This document shows positions 43,543 through 55,262 of a stretch of DNA of 64,000 nt, piece after piece (position 1 is the first letter of the stretch; each line of letters opens with the position of its first letter). The stretch is from Drosophila miranda (Eukaryota > Arthropoda > Insecta > Diptera > Drosophilidae). The DNA is taken from positions 5,750,001 through 5,814,000 of the forward strand of contig NC_046673.1 of assembly GCF_003369915.1 (NCBI RefSeq), read 5' to 3'. The notes below the pieces were generated by a model. That model had not been told where the DNA came from, ran no database searches, and saw nothing but the letters and a program-made list of their open reading frames with translations. The position numbers were made by a program, and so were the translations under genes.

Positions 43543-46500
43543 CTACTTGGAGCTGCCTGAGTGTGCCGAATGCCCCTGCTGCTGGTGAGACTGGTGAGGC
43601 TGATGATGATGGGATCCGTGGTGATAATGGGACTGCAGATATGAGTGCGAACCTCCTGTGCTGCTCGAGGCAGACGACGTGGACAACGACAACGATGATG
43701 ACGATGACACTTGCTGGTGATGGTTTTGAGAGGCGGTGGTCAGTCCGCCACCACTGCCACTGCCACTGGCACTGCCATGGTTCAGGGGCAGGGTGGCGGC
43801 TGCCGTGGCGGCTGCCAGAGCTGCTGCAGCCGAGGCAGCTGCAGCCCCAGCGGTAGCTGTGTTCAACTTGGTGCCATTGCTTGAGGTATTGTTCACCCGA
43901 AGCTGTCGGATTTCGGGGAAGAACTCAATCATGAGTATCTCCAGTAGTTCCTGAAAGAACGGCAGGTTACTGGTGACCCACAATTCCGACAATGCATTAA
44001 ATCACTTACATAGAAGAGCTGCTTGTTGTAAGCGGGGTTCTGGAGGGCCTCGAAGACCTTGAGGACGCCTCGCTTGGCCGCCTGGGCCCCCACCAGATTG
44101 CAGAGTACCTCGGGTATGTGATCGGTAAGCAGAGCCTTGGCCGCTGTGCTGGTCATCTCGCGCATGTCGTCGGAGCGCGAAGGGTAGGCAGAGGCCAGTA
44201 CACCGCCTGGCCAAAAAGATTTCAGTATGACAGAGAAGTAGTTGTGCAGCATGGACTCCTCAAAGAGATACGTGACCGATTCGCGGATCTGTCGATTAAT
44301 CGTCCGGCCGTACGTAATCTGCACGAAGGAGATGATGCTCTTGCGCAGCCATTTGAAGACGCCGCCCATGTCGAATATCTCGCCCATAAGAGCATAGAGG
44401 GGCTCTGCTATAGAGTCCTTGCTGTCTATGTCAGCCATCAGTCGACTGGCATCGATGCCGGACTCTCCGTCCAGGTACGTGGAGATGTCCTCGTCGTCGC
44501 GTTGCAGGCCCCAGAAGGGATCTGTCGCTTTGCTGGAGTCGTGAGCCTTTGCAGCGTCGCTCTTAAACAGCGTGGAGAGCGAGAACTTTGACTTTTTGGG
44601 CGAGGGCAGCGACTGTTTCAGGTGGTCTGAGCTGGGACTGAGGAACGTGTAGATAGCCTCGCTGCCATTTAGGTGATCGTCCTCGAGTATGAACTGTTTC
44701 AAGAAATATGCGATTATGACTTTTCCAGACTAGATGCTAGAAGGTAGGTCAAAGGATATATCAATCTCACGTTAAGAAACTTTTGGATTTGTCCCTTGGC
44801 CTTTTCCTGGCCATGCCGGTCCGTCTTCAAGAAGAAGAACTTGAAGTTGGTGGGTAAGTCGAGCGTCTTTAGATTCGAGCTAACGTGTCGAAGTTTTCGT
44901 TGCAGCTCCTGTAGGGGAAGAGATTTGGAAAGAGTCAGCCTCTAGTGTAAATGACAATCACTTCGGGGCGGGGCCCCCCGCCTACATGGACTTGGTTGAG
45001 GGATCGCATGACTACCCAGCCGCTGGAGATGCCCGAGGGCCGTTTGGGCGGCTTGGCGTTGCTGCTGTCCCCATTCTTTGGCAACGCCTGCGGGGGAGCG
45101 TTGATGTCCTCGTCCACATGGACAAGTATCATAAACTGCAGCGACTCTTTTTCATCGGAGACCTGTGGCGAGGACGAGAAGGATTATGATTTGAGACTAT
45201 CAGTCAGAGTCCACAGTCCACTCACTTCCACACTCTGTATGGTGGCCTTCCACTTGCCCAGGTGCTCGGTCCAAGCGTCTGTTCGCCGGAGATGTGCCTC
45301 CGTTTGACGCTTCTCGCTTTTCAGCCACTCCATTTCCTTCTCGAGTATAGATAAGACCTTGGACTCCGGCTTGACCGAATACTTAAGGGCGTCTAGGGCC
45401 TGATTTTTCTTGTCAATGCGCTCCTGTATCTGTTCCAGCTTCCGCCGTGCATACGACGTGTGGGCGGCGACATCAATGGCCCTGCCATTGAGACCATCTG
45501 CGGCTCTGGGGTGCTCGTCCTGCGTCTCGGATACATCCCCGATGGCGGGGCACAGCATCAAGGTGGGATCGGTAAATTCGTTCGAGTCCAGCGCCTCCTT
45601 CAGCTGTCGGTACTGACCGCTGAGCACAAATGGTGGATAGTACTTTTCCTCGAGGGTGCGCAGGATGTTGCGCTGTATGTCATAGAAGATGTCGGGATCG
45701 GCATCCCCCAACAGAAAGGTCTCTATCAGCTTGCGCTCGTGCTTGTCGATCTGGATCTCCGGCTTCGGTACACGGATGTACGTGTAGAAGATCTCCGTGC
45801 CCAGTTGATGGGTGGCACTCTTGTGTGCGTGCTTGATCTCCTCCACGGCGAGGTAGAATCCCACCAGGGCGCTAGCCTTCAGCGGCTCCAGGAACAGGGT
45901 GAAGTACCGTCGGCCGACGGCCGTGTTCAATATTTCCTCTAGCGTCAGATCCTTGACAAGACATGAGACATAATAAATATGTAAATACAGAGACAGAGAG
46001 TATATTCGTTTATCCTGGGCCACTTACAATGTCGCTAGAGTAGTTGCCGTTCCAGCCGAATTTCGCCAAATTCTTCTCGCACTCGGCCTTGGCAAAGGTC
46101 AGCTGGCGGACATAGCGCTTAAGCCGCACGGCCGCCGTCAGCTCGGACTTGGATAGGGAATGGTCCTCATGGTCCGGATCGAGGCCTTTGGCACGTTGTA
46201 AGTTCTGCATGGTTGTGGCATGCATCAGGTCGTTCACGATGCTCTTGCGGATGAGAGAGAGCTCCTCCAGGTTTCCCGAGCTGTTGATGATCTTCAGGAA
46301 GTCCTCAAAGCTGGCCGCATACTCATAGCTCCGCTTGTTCATCGCCGCCGCCGCCAGCCGCGTTTCGATGTTCTGCACCACCTTCTGGTTTATGTAGTCG
46401 GGTGCGGTGAGCATGTTGATCATAGGAAAGAAGACTAAAATCCAGAGAAGGTAAGAAATTATAAGAAACGGCAAGTGTGGTGGCTTTTCTTTTACACCAG

Positions 46501-46702
46501 GTTCTCGGACAGTATATATGTACAATATATTCTATTAGTAATTATTCGTAAGCGCCGGAATTGACTGCCGTATGCCTGTCCTCTGCATAGTTATGTGCTA
46601 ATGTCCATTCTTACACTTCGTTTATCCCATCTACATCTTATTTCTCAAACCAACAACAGTCGTTATATCTCGCTTCTCTTCGACACGGTGTGCACAATGC
46701 AC

Positions 46703-46770
<68 letters not shown>

Positions 46771-48597
46771 AAGAGAGAACGAGCTCGTGGAAGGGGTACA
46801 ATAATTATCCGATCTGGCTGAGATTCGGAAATCTGATAGCTATTTAGCTATAGTCATTTTCTATGATTTTCGTCCTTTGTGGTGTGATATTACAGGATTC
46901 GGGATACAAAATTTGGTTGCTCTAGCTCTTATAGTCTCTGAGATCTAGGCGCTAATCCAGAGGGACGGGCGGGCAGACAGACATGGCTCAATCGACTCGG
47001 CTATTGATGCTGATCAAGAATATCTTTACTTTATGGGGTCGGAAACGCTTCCTTCTAGATGTTACCACAAACTCTTCGAGCACCTGACTAAAAAGGAATA
47101 TTTGAACGTTCTTCTGGTGAAGAACTTACTCTTGTAGGATAAGATTTCGCTAAGCAGCATCTTGAGCGGAGGGAGGGAGTAGCCGCGTGGCAACAGCAAG
47201 ATCACCATGATCTCACACAGCTTGCGCAGAAACTCCATTTCCTTCACCTCGTCGGACAGGTAAGAGTTTTTGCTGAAGACTGGCGCCGTGTTCGTCTCGG
47301 CCCTGTGCGAAAAGAGTGTTGAGTTAAACGATCCCATGATAATCGATGGTTACTCACGCTCGGGCCTCGGCAATGCGTATCTTTTCCAGGTGAACGGTAA
47401 CGCGATTCACCATGTCCACGGCTATGATCTTTGCCGGATCCATTTTGCTGGCGCGCTCATGGATCTTCTGTATGGCATTCCACAGATCCTCTCGCACCAC
47501 GTCGTTGATAATCTTCGGCTTCGTGACCACATAACTAATAGTGCATTGGAGTTCATTAGAGGATGGGGGAGGGAAGGCCACTCTGGAGGTTACTTACCCC
47601 AGCCAGGGCAGCATAAAGTCGCGCAGGACATATTCAATTATCTGCTGTAGCTGCAGATCGACTGTTTTTCCAAAGATCAGAGGTAAGTTCGAGGGATTCT
47701 TAATGGGCTTTGGCAGATCGAAAATGGTGCTTCTGCAAGGATCAAGAAGCGGGAATGAAGAACGGAACGAATAAGGATCAGATCGGATCGGATGGGGGCC
47801 CGAGGTTAAGGTTAAAGTCCGCACTTACTTTGTGGCATTGTAGAGAAGTTTGGAGGGCAATCGACTGGGCCTGGACGGCTCGTTGGTGGTAAATATATAA
47901 TGTACGTAGACGGTGCCGGCAACAGCTAGGAAAAAGATAAGTCAATCGGATCGTCATTAGATATTTGGTCTTTTAATTAACGCTTTGTCTTGGGTGGGGT
48001 GGAGTGGGGTGGGGTGCGGAAAAACCATTAAAAATGGTCGCCAGCCGATAACCGATGACCAATGAGTCATCCATCTGCCTTGAATAGGTGGGATGGGATG
48101 CCAAATGGTACCGTTCATGGCGTCCATTGTCACTGTGACCTTACCCAAAAAGACCAAAACGAGGGAGTAGACGACGAAGGCAAAGAACAAGAAGAACGTG
48201 GGATAATACCAGATGACGGCCAAGAGCGTCAGCGTGATGCCGGAAACGATAATCCTCCAGTTTAATTGCAATGCACGTAGCAGGCTGCAGCGAAAGGAAT
48301 CAGAATCACATCAATATATCTATTATTAAACTATTAATAAACATGACAGCCGCCCACATATCGACATGCCACCCATTCAGATGTATCTAGGAACAGGAAA
48401 AAACCAAAGTCCAGGTAATATGGGACACGTACACGCCAAGGATGCACGAACCCATTCACCCTGCCCCTCACCGCACCACTAACCCACACTCACCGGGTTG
48501 CCACGAGCGTAAGCCGCTGTGTGGGCGTTGCTGGCGGCTCAGGCTCGATGGGGAACAGTGGCAGGCGGCGACGCTGGAAGTCGTGCGTGCTCGGCAT
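43543..48597 (-). CDS. snz: Snazarus, SNX25-type sorting nexin, 12 exons
   Basis: Exons are 48597-48494, 48284-48145, 47925-47829, 47732-47598, 47534-47358, 47302-47130, 46434-46028, 45951-45226, 45162-44986, 44908-44771, 44693-44010 and 43950-43543. The sum is 3366 nt, or 1121 aa, close to the known fly protein. An N-terminal hydrophobic hairpin (about residues 38-82, WRIIVSGITLTLLAVIWYY) anchors it in the ER. A PXA domain (about 100-400) and an RGS domain (about 412-525, starting LTLEEILNTAVGRRYF) follow. Next come a SNX25-like coiled coil (about 580-640), a PX domain (about 650-760) and a nexin-C region. The last 110 residues are Ala-, Ser- and His-rich low complexity. Snazarus bridges ER and plasma membrane and organises peripheral fat-body lipid droplets. 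The 695-nt intron after exon 6 holds a DINE-1 fragment and a GA microsatellite. Confidence 0.95.
46590..47066. mobile_element. DINE-1/INE-1-type fragment in a snz intron
   Basis: The segment contains CAAACCAACAACAGTCGTTA (shared with the copy at 57.2 kb). It also contains AAATTTGGTTGCTCTAGCTC, GCAGACAGACATGGCTC, CGACTCGGCTATTGATGCTG and GGTCGGAAACGCTTCCTTCT in the order of the 3' half of the family. It lies in the intron between exons 46434-46028 and 47302-47130. It carries the GA microsatellite. Confidence 0.75.
46705..46772. repeat. GA dinucleotide microsatellite
   Basis: A nearly perfect run of about 34 GA units with a single G interruption, inside the DINE-1 fragment in the snz intron. 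It is likely polymorphic. Confidence 0.95.
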
Positions 48598-49839
48598 TGC
48601 TGTTGATGTGGGCCGCTGGCGCTTGGTGTTCAGTGCGTTGTCGGACCACAACTGGCCGTTCCCGCTTTGGCCGTCGCTGTCACTGTCACTGCCACTGCCA
48701 CTGCCACTGCCCCTTTCGTTATCCGCTGTGCTCTACTGTTTTGTAGTTGTTGCTCGCCCTTTTTCGGATCTGAATAGTTGATGAGTTCTTAACATTTTTG
48801 AAACAGCTCTCTCTCTGCTTTCGTCTCGTATGGTATGGTAGCGTTCTCTCTCAGGTCGCGTTCCACACTCGTCAAAGGCTTTAGCTCTTGTTGTGGCTTT
48901 GACCGTTGCGTGGACTAGTGGCCGTCGCCACTATTAAAAATAGTTTCCAACAATTTCTTCAATTTCAATTCCCACTTCCGCAACCACCACCACCAAAGCT
49001 AACAGAGAGCGGGGCAGAGCACCGAGGAATATGCCAGATTTTCAGTATCGTATCAATGTTCGGAAACTATATTAAATCAATACCAGGTAGTAGTGCGTCC
49101 CGCAACAAGTTGATTACTGATTACTGGCATACGGATGTGATAACGACTGCGTTTGCCGACCTCCCTTTATCATAGTGCCAATTGACGCTTCATAAAATCA
49201 AAACAAGAGACTTTGATTACATTCGCGGACATCTCTCTTGTTGTTGTTTGATTTTGCGCACTGCTGCTGCTGTAGAGATTAACAAAATTCTGTGGAGACT
49301 GCAATTTGATAACGCTGACAAATGCGTTTTATGCCTGAGACGCACTTCATTCACTCACAAGCAAATATATTTTATGTTATGATTCTGATAATTATATATC
49401 GTATGGGTCACGGTTCTACCACAGCGCAGGGCAGCACTTCCATTTAGCGATTTATTAGAAAACTATCGATGCCACTATCGAGCGCTTGGATGGCGGCCGT
49501 TAAGGATATCGATCTCTCGGCACCCCACCCGTATGTTGTTATACCCTTCGAGTTCAATTTGTACAGTATTTATTATTTATTTATTGCGTTTTATAATTAG
49601 CAATCGTATTTAACTGCAAAAACTAGTTAAACGGTTGAATTTGGGAACATTTTTGGTATTTAAAATTCATATTGTATGCAAAAAAATGAATGTATGACAC
49701 GTGATGAAATATTATTTAGTCAAATTTCGTTCGCTATGGCTACCGACCACCTCAATCCCATCGATTCGTTACTGGACTTCGCTTAAATGCATCCTTTTAT
49801 CATTGGGTGCCCGCACTGCAGGCAAGAGCGACATAGGAT
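48598..49839. other. Intergenic, snz upstream region and spidey 3' side
   Basis: The first 200 bp contain a (CACTGC)-like run near 48681-48711 that probably lies in the snz 5' UTR. ATCGAT words cluster at 49460-49515 (three within 55 bp), suggesting a DREF-type promoter. No convincing gene lies here. Confidence 0.45.
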
Positions 49840-51834
49840 CTACTGATCCTTGGCGAGGCGACGAAGTGCACGCTTACGAGTGCCCAAAATATTCTTGAGA
49901 ACCAAACTGCGGGCGAACTGATCACCGAACACAGCCTCTGTAAAGTGGATAACCAGCTGGAGCAGGGCATGGGGCAGATATCCAGCGGTCTGGCTGGCAA
50001 TACCGAGTGTAGAGAGGGCAGACTTCACATAAGTTTCGGGGGACGGCGCAAACACGCTGGCCTTGCGGATTTTTGACATGTTGGTGGCCACAAAGCCCGG
50101 CTGTACGCTCTGGATGAGAATGCCGTGATCCTTGTACTCCGTCTGAAGGTCATCGCTAAACTTGTTGACAAAAGCCTAAGGATGAAACCAGAGATAGTAG
50201 GTAAGGTTCAGCTCTAAGGATTCTTCATCACCGTGCGCTCACTTTGGTAGCACTGTACACGCTCAGCAGGGGATTGGGAATGACGCCGGCAGTGGACGAC
50301 AAATTGATGATAACTCCCTTGCGCTTGGCTATCATGACCGGTAAGAACAAAGCGATCATGTGGGTAACCGAGTGTACATTGGCTGCCACAATGTTGTTCA
50401 AAAACGCCGGATCCGCATTGTAGCAGTCCAGAAAGTATTCGGGATGGCTGTAGCTGATGCCTACGTTGTTCACCAGCACACCGACGTCTAGGCCAGTGGT
50501 TTTCTCGCGTATCTTCTCATAGATCTCAGTGCCGCCTGTGAAATCGACATCGATGACGCGCACCTCCACGCCAAATTCATCGCCTGAAAGTATGCCACGA
50601 CCAGAGATTAGATATCCAGTGTAAAGGAAGTCTTAAGCTGCGGTTCACCTATTTCCTTGGAAACGTCGTTCAGTTTATTCAACGATCGACTAATCAGCAC
50701 CAGCTTAAGACCTTTTCGAGCCAGCTGAAAATTAAAAAATATAAATTTTTTATTAAATATCCTATAAACATTTTAAGTTTTCTTTGAAAATGAAATAATT
50801 AGTGAAACAAAATCTGTTGTCGTCATGGAAGCCGTGCGCAATCCCCGATCCCAATCGGCTAGGTCCAGATGCATGGCCGCACAAAAATCCCAATTGATGA
50901 ACGAAAAATATAGCGAGGAGGAAAAGATGACCATTGCTGAGATGAAACAGCTCTATCTGGAGACCATCCCATCTCCCAAGAAATTGGAAGGGATATGGGA
51001 TATGAGAAGGAACAACTATTGTTCGTGCTCCCTCATGCTTTATAGAGTACGCAGAAATTTGAAGCGCACATTGAACCATTTGCTTCGGCTTGTTCCGCAC
51101 TGCATGCAAATGTGAAGAAAGCTTTGACCAGCTTGCTCTTAGACACGTGCACGTCAGTTACTGTGTAATCTTCTTGTCGATTGTTTAAAGTGGGTAATAA
51201 ATACAGCTGGGAACCGCCCCGTTTCCAAAAAAGCGCTACGAACGCACTTGAACATAATATACTAATGTTACTGTGTGGAGAGAGGAGGTCAGAAAATTTT
51301 GAGTCAACACAATTAGGGAACTCTGAACGGAAGGGCTGAGTGGCTGTTGAGACTGAAGATCAATTCCAAAGTGTAGATTCACTCGGCCAATGCATTTTCG
51401 CAAGCAATGTCCAAGTCATTCCCGCTTAATGGCAATTCTATGACTGCATTTTTTGCGCGCTTCCCAATAGTCAAGTCATAGTTTGATGGACTTTGATTAG
51501 GGCCAGTGGGTTGTACAATCCATGGTCGTTTACATACCTCCTTGGCATAGGCTTTGCCAATTCCATCGGTTGACCCGGTAACAACTGCAAATAATGGATA
51601 TTAGCGCGGATTCTCTTCCTTATCAGCAATCATCAAACGCCTCCTTATCGAACGCCACAGTTTTTACTCACCTGCCCATTCGCCCATTTCGGCTAGTTTT
51701 ACAGTGGATCCGAAGACCTTCGGCCCCACCACGTTGGCGTATATCCAGGGCAAGACCGTGCGGAAGAACTGAAAGCCGACAATGCCGATGGCCAAGCCAC
51801 CAAGCACACTCAGTGCATGCGAATTCTCATCCAT
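49840..51834 (-). CDS. spidey: Spidey, 17-beta-HSD12-type very-long-chain 3-ketoacyl-CoA reductase
   Basis: Exons 51834-51672, 51584-51538, 50724-50649, 50583-50243 and 50175-49840 total 963 nt, or 320 aa. It is a short-chain dehydrogenase/reductase of the ER membrane. An N-terminal membrane segment (about residues 8-30) is followed by the NADPH-binding TGSTDGIG motif. NNVG comes next, then the catalytic Ser in INLSSTAG and the YSATK active-site Tyr/Lys. The C-terminus ends RRLAKDQ. The enzyme reduces 3-ketoacyl-CoA during fatty-acid elongation and may act on ecdysteroids, and it is needed in oenocytes. The start is MDENSHALSV, a few residues longer than the melanogaster version I remember. 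The 813-nt second intron contains an ORF on the opposite strand. Confidence 0.95.
50825..51115 (+). CDS. Candidate small gene nested in a spidey intron
   Basis: A 96-codon plus-strand frame starts at ATG 50825 (MEAVRNPRSQSARSRCMAAQ). It has a basic, charged, helix-forming composition (NEKYSEEEKMTIAEMKQLYL, then RVRRNLKRTLNHLLRL). An AATAAA follows about 80 bp after the stop, near 51196. It lies entirely inside the second intron of spidey, antisense to it. Nested opposite-strand genes of this size are often testis-expressed in Drosophila. No family was recognised and no splice signals are needed. Confidence 0.45.
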   Translation: MEAVRNPRSQSARSRCMAAQKSQLMNEKYSEEEKMTIAEMKQLYLETIPSPKKLEGIWDMRRNNYCSCSLMLYRVRRNLKRTLNHLLRLVPHCMQM

Positions 51835-53871
51835 TTCCGTATTTGTTTTTTATTAGAATTTTCCTAGGACACTGCCAAAAACTCGACTCCTAGTCTCTGC
51901 TGGCGGCTGGTTTCTGATTTCTGTCGTCGAACTGCAACGTTAAAATGTTTACGCTGCCGCCGCAAACTCTGCTTATAGAACCTGCATACATATGTACATG
52001 CATACATGCATATGTACAATGTATGTGCATACCATACCTCTATCTCTCGTCGATGGCTGTGTTCGCTGTACGGCGCCGCTGTACCTCACTCCCTATTTGC
52101 TGCCCTCACCGCGTAGAATTCAAAGTGATTTTTTGATTTTCAGGCGTAGTTTTTCTGATTAATATTCAAAGCATTTTGTTGGTGTTGACGTTGACCCAAA
52201 GTAGAAACATAAAACAGAAAAAGAAATGAAAAAGCGATTTAATGCAAATTGTGAACGGCACGAAAACGAATGAACGGTTCTTTCTCTGTGAGCATATCGA
52301 TGTGCGGATATGTGTGTGTGTGTGCGTAACGTTGCCCGACCTATGTATGTCATTGCTGTGTTCCCGGCTCGTGCTCTCCGTCCTCCCTTCGTCTGATTTT
52401 CCCATATCGCACCACCACCGAAAAGATAAGGGCGGCACATGTGGCTACTATGTGTACACAGTGCAGCCAAAAAGTGTTCGCCTTGAGCGTACTTGACTTT
52501 TCTCAGTCTTTCCTCGTCGTTCGAAAAATTATTTAACCGTTAGAGAACTTATGTTAGCCGCTTTTACTCTTTATACTGCTACATATGATTTCTGAATAAG
52601 TTGACGGATGATCACCAAACTTGATAAATAAATAGAACTGAATCCCTGCAAGGGGTGTGGGAATATTTTGAAAAGCTACTGTATGCTCTGCTCTCTCAAT
52701 TATTTAATGCTCGCTCACATACACACCCATAACTGCACATGCGCAGGAAGTGTATACGTTCGATGAAATTAACATTAAAACTATTTTTTTTTTGTAAAGG
52801 CGCTAAAATTTAGTTTATTTAACATGGATTTTCCAGGTATGGGTGCATTGATTTTCTTAACGGAATTTTACTGCCAAAAGACGTAATTTTACCCAAACAA
52901 TATGTCCATTTCATTGCGAGGATATCTATCGATAACTATCGCGTTTTGAACTGATGCCTAAATAATTATTTTTGAATGTAAGGTTAAATCTACAAAATAT
53001 TTTGTGGGGGCTGTGAGCTGCTAAAATATAAAATTGAGAAACTATAGTGAGAATTCTAGCAAGTTCCAGAGAAACTCTAGCAATTATTGGAGGGAGGAAA
53101 ACGATCGGAATACATATATCCTGCATGAAGTCCACGATTTCTTGGCTTTAAATGAATACCAACGGAATCAATAACCTGGCTATATTTTTAATAAATAAAA
53201 ACAAACACGAATAGGCCAATACGGCTCATATATGCAGGATCGTATGGTATTAAAATACATAGATTGATCTTTATTGTATATATTAACATACCCTACATGT
53301 GTACATATGTATGTATGTCCATAGTGTATGGAGGTGGCTTTCTGTTAATATCGAAGGAGTGTACCGAGAGAGCGAAATGCTGCGGATGCTGTCCATGCGC
53401 AGAGCCTGCCCTGACCTACATTCGAATTTATTGGTCATCTAAGGCAGCCACAGCCAAAGGCATTTACAAAAAAATAAATACACACGCAACGCGAGAAGGT
53501 TAATAATCGTTTACTAGCCGTTGTTTTTGTAAAAAAAAATAATTTTAAAAAACTTAAATGCACATCAAAACATCCAACACAGACGTAAACCTAACATCTG
53601 CTGCATTATGCCTTAACTTAATGCTTAATCGATAGATATTGACCAAGAAACAGAGTCAAAAGTGGGAAATAAATTTTCCCTGTCTCTGCCGTGACTGTCC
53701 CGACGCATAGAGACGATGAGGCTGTCCGGACTGGCACTTACTGATGAAGTTGGATCAAAATAGAAACGGTTACAGTCAAGTGAATACGAATGTGCATATC
53801 GTGCGGTGAGTGGAGGAAGCATCACTGAGTGGAGTTTGAGTGGAATTGCCATATTGCACCTCTTTGCAGTG
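51835..53871. other. Intergenic between divergent spidey and dpr14
   Basis: About 2 kb, AT-rich, with CATA/TACATA runs (51985-52030) and a TG run (52308-52324). It also has a TATCGATA element near 52928, inside GATATCTATCGATAACTATC. It should hold both promoters. No gene is visible. Confidence 0.5.
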
Positions 53872-55262
53872 ATGAGATCTAGATTATTTTGGATATTTGC
53901 AATTATATACTCATCACTACATCACATTGGGTCGGGATCTACTTCGACAACATGTAAGTGGCGCTCCGGTCTAATGGCAGGATGCCTTTATTAATTCTAC
54001 CTTTTTCTGTATTCTGTATGTGATAAAATATAGTGAAGCGTCCCAGAGCCGGCGATCCCTTCGACACGTTCCCGAAGAACTTCTGGCAGGAGTTCTCCTC
54101 GCCGTTCACAGACACGCCGGAAGATGAGGAGCTGGAGGTCACCGAGACGACCACGCACGAGCCGTTCCCCTTCTTTGCTGATCCCTATACGACGGTTAAT
54201 ATAAGCACCCAGCTCTCCTCGAACGTATATCTGCACTGCCGCGTCAATGACCTGCAGGGCAAGACGGTGTCGTGGATGCGGCGTCGAGGCGATGACCTCA
54301 CCCTGATTACATTCGGCCAGCACACCTATAGCGGCGACTCGCGCTACTCGCTCGAGTTCGAGGAGCCTAACGACTGGAAGCTCCTCATCCAGTTTGCCAA
54401 TGAGCGCGATGAGGGTCCGTACGAGTGTCAGGTCTCCTCGCATCCTCCCCTGGTACTTCTCGTATATCTTACTATAATTGGTAGGCAACTTACGAGTCTT
54501 ATACTTGATAGCTCTATACAATCAACCTAACTCATTTGCAGTTCCTCATGTGGAAATTCTTGACGAGAGAGGATCGGCCACACCGGAGAAGTACTACAAG
54601 GCTGGCAGCACCATCGAGCTGCAGTGTGTCATCTCCAAAATTCCACATCCATCGTCCTACATCACCTGGCGACACGGGCCCCGTCTGCTCAACTATGACA
54701 CCAGTCGGGGTGGCATCAGGTACTAGTGGTTATATTGTAAACTATGTTTTACGTTCGAGTCAACAATTGGACTCGACTTTCCTGGTCTCAACTGTATTAG
54801 ACCTGTAACACACTGTAGCTGCTCATTTTAATTTACGTACACATATAAACATATCCAAATAAGCATTACCCGGATCCTTCTCATCGCTTCTTATCGTTTT
54901 CGCAGTGTGAAAACGGATATGCTACCTGGACGGGCCCTGAGTCGCCTATACATTGCCAATGCGAATCGACAAGATACCGGGAACTACACCTGTATGCTGG
55001 GGAACGAGATTACGGAGACGGTTGTAGTACATGTGCTTAACGGTAAGTCGCGCTCTGGAGGGAGTGGGAGCCTATTTCACCGGGCTAACTGGGTTGGGTT
55101 CTCCCTCTCCCCCATGCAGGTGAGGAGCCAGCCGCAATGCAGCACGCGAACGGGACTCGCCACGGTGCCAGGCCCTCAACTATGGTTGTGTTTTTTCTAT
55201 TGTACGTATACGCGTGTGTTTGCGGAATGGCGGTGGCGGTGGGCCACCCGGTCGGGCGATGA
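53872..55262 (+). CDS. dpr14: Dpr14, two-Ig-domain defective-proboscis-response cell-surface protein
   Basis: Exons 53872-53953, 54034-54480, 54542-54719, 54906-55042 and 55120-55262 total 987 nt, or 328 aa. A signal peptide (MRSRLFWIFAIIYSSLHHIG) precedes an acidic linker. Ig domain 1 has YLHCRV, VSWMRRRG and PYECQVS. Ig domain 2 has LQCVISKIPHPSSYITW and NYTCMLGNE. A hydrophobic C-terminus (STMVVFFLLYVYACVCGMAV) probably directs a GPI anchor or membrane insertion. Dpr proteins pair with DIP proteins in synaptic partner matching. The Dpr class is clear from the ITW/HRxG-like signature; assignment to dpr14 rests on remembered proximity to RpS6 and bys and on sequence resemblance. Confidence 0.85.

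Noticed and set aside
52465-52510. Tc1-like end sequence (CAGCCAAAAAGTGTTCGCC)
   Set aside because: It resembles the start of some mariner/Tc1 elements, but no matching inverted end or coding remnant was found nearby.
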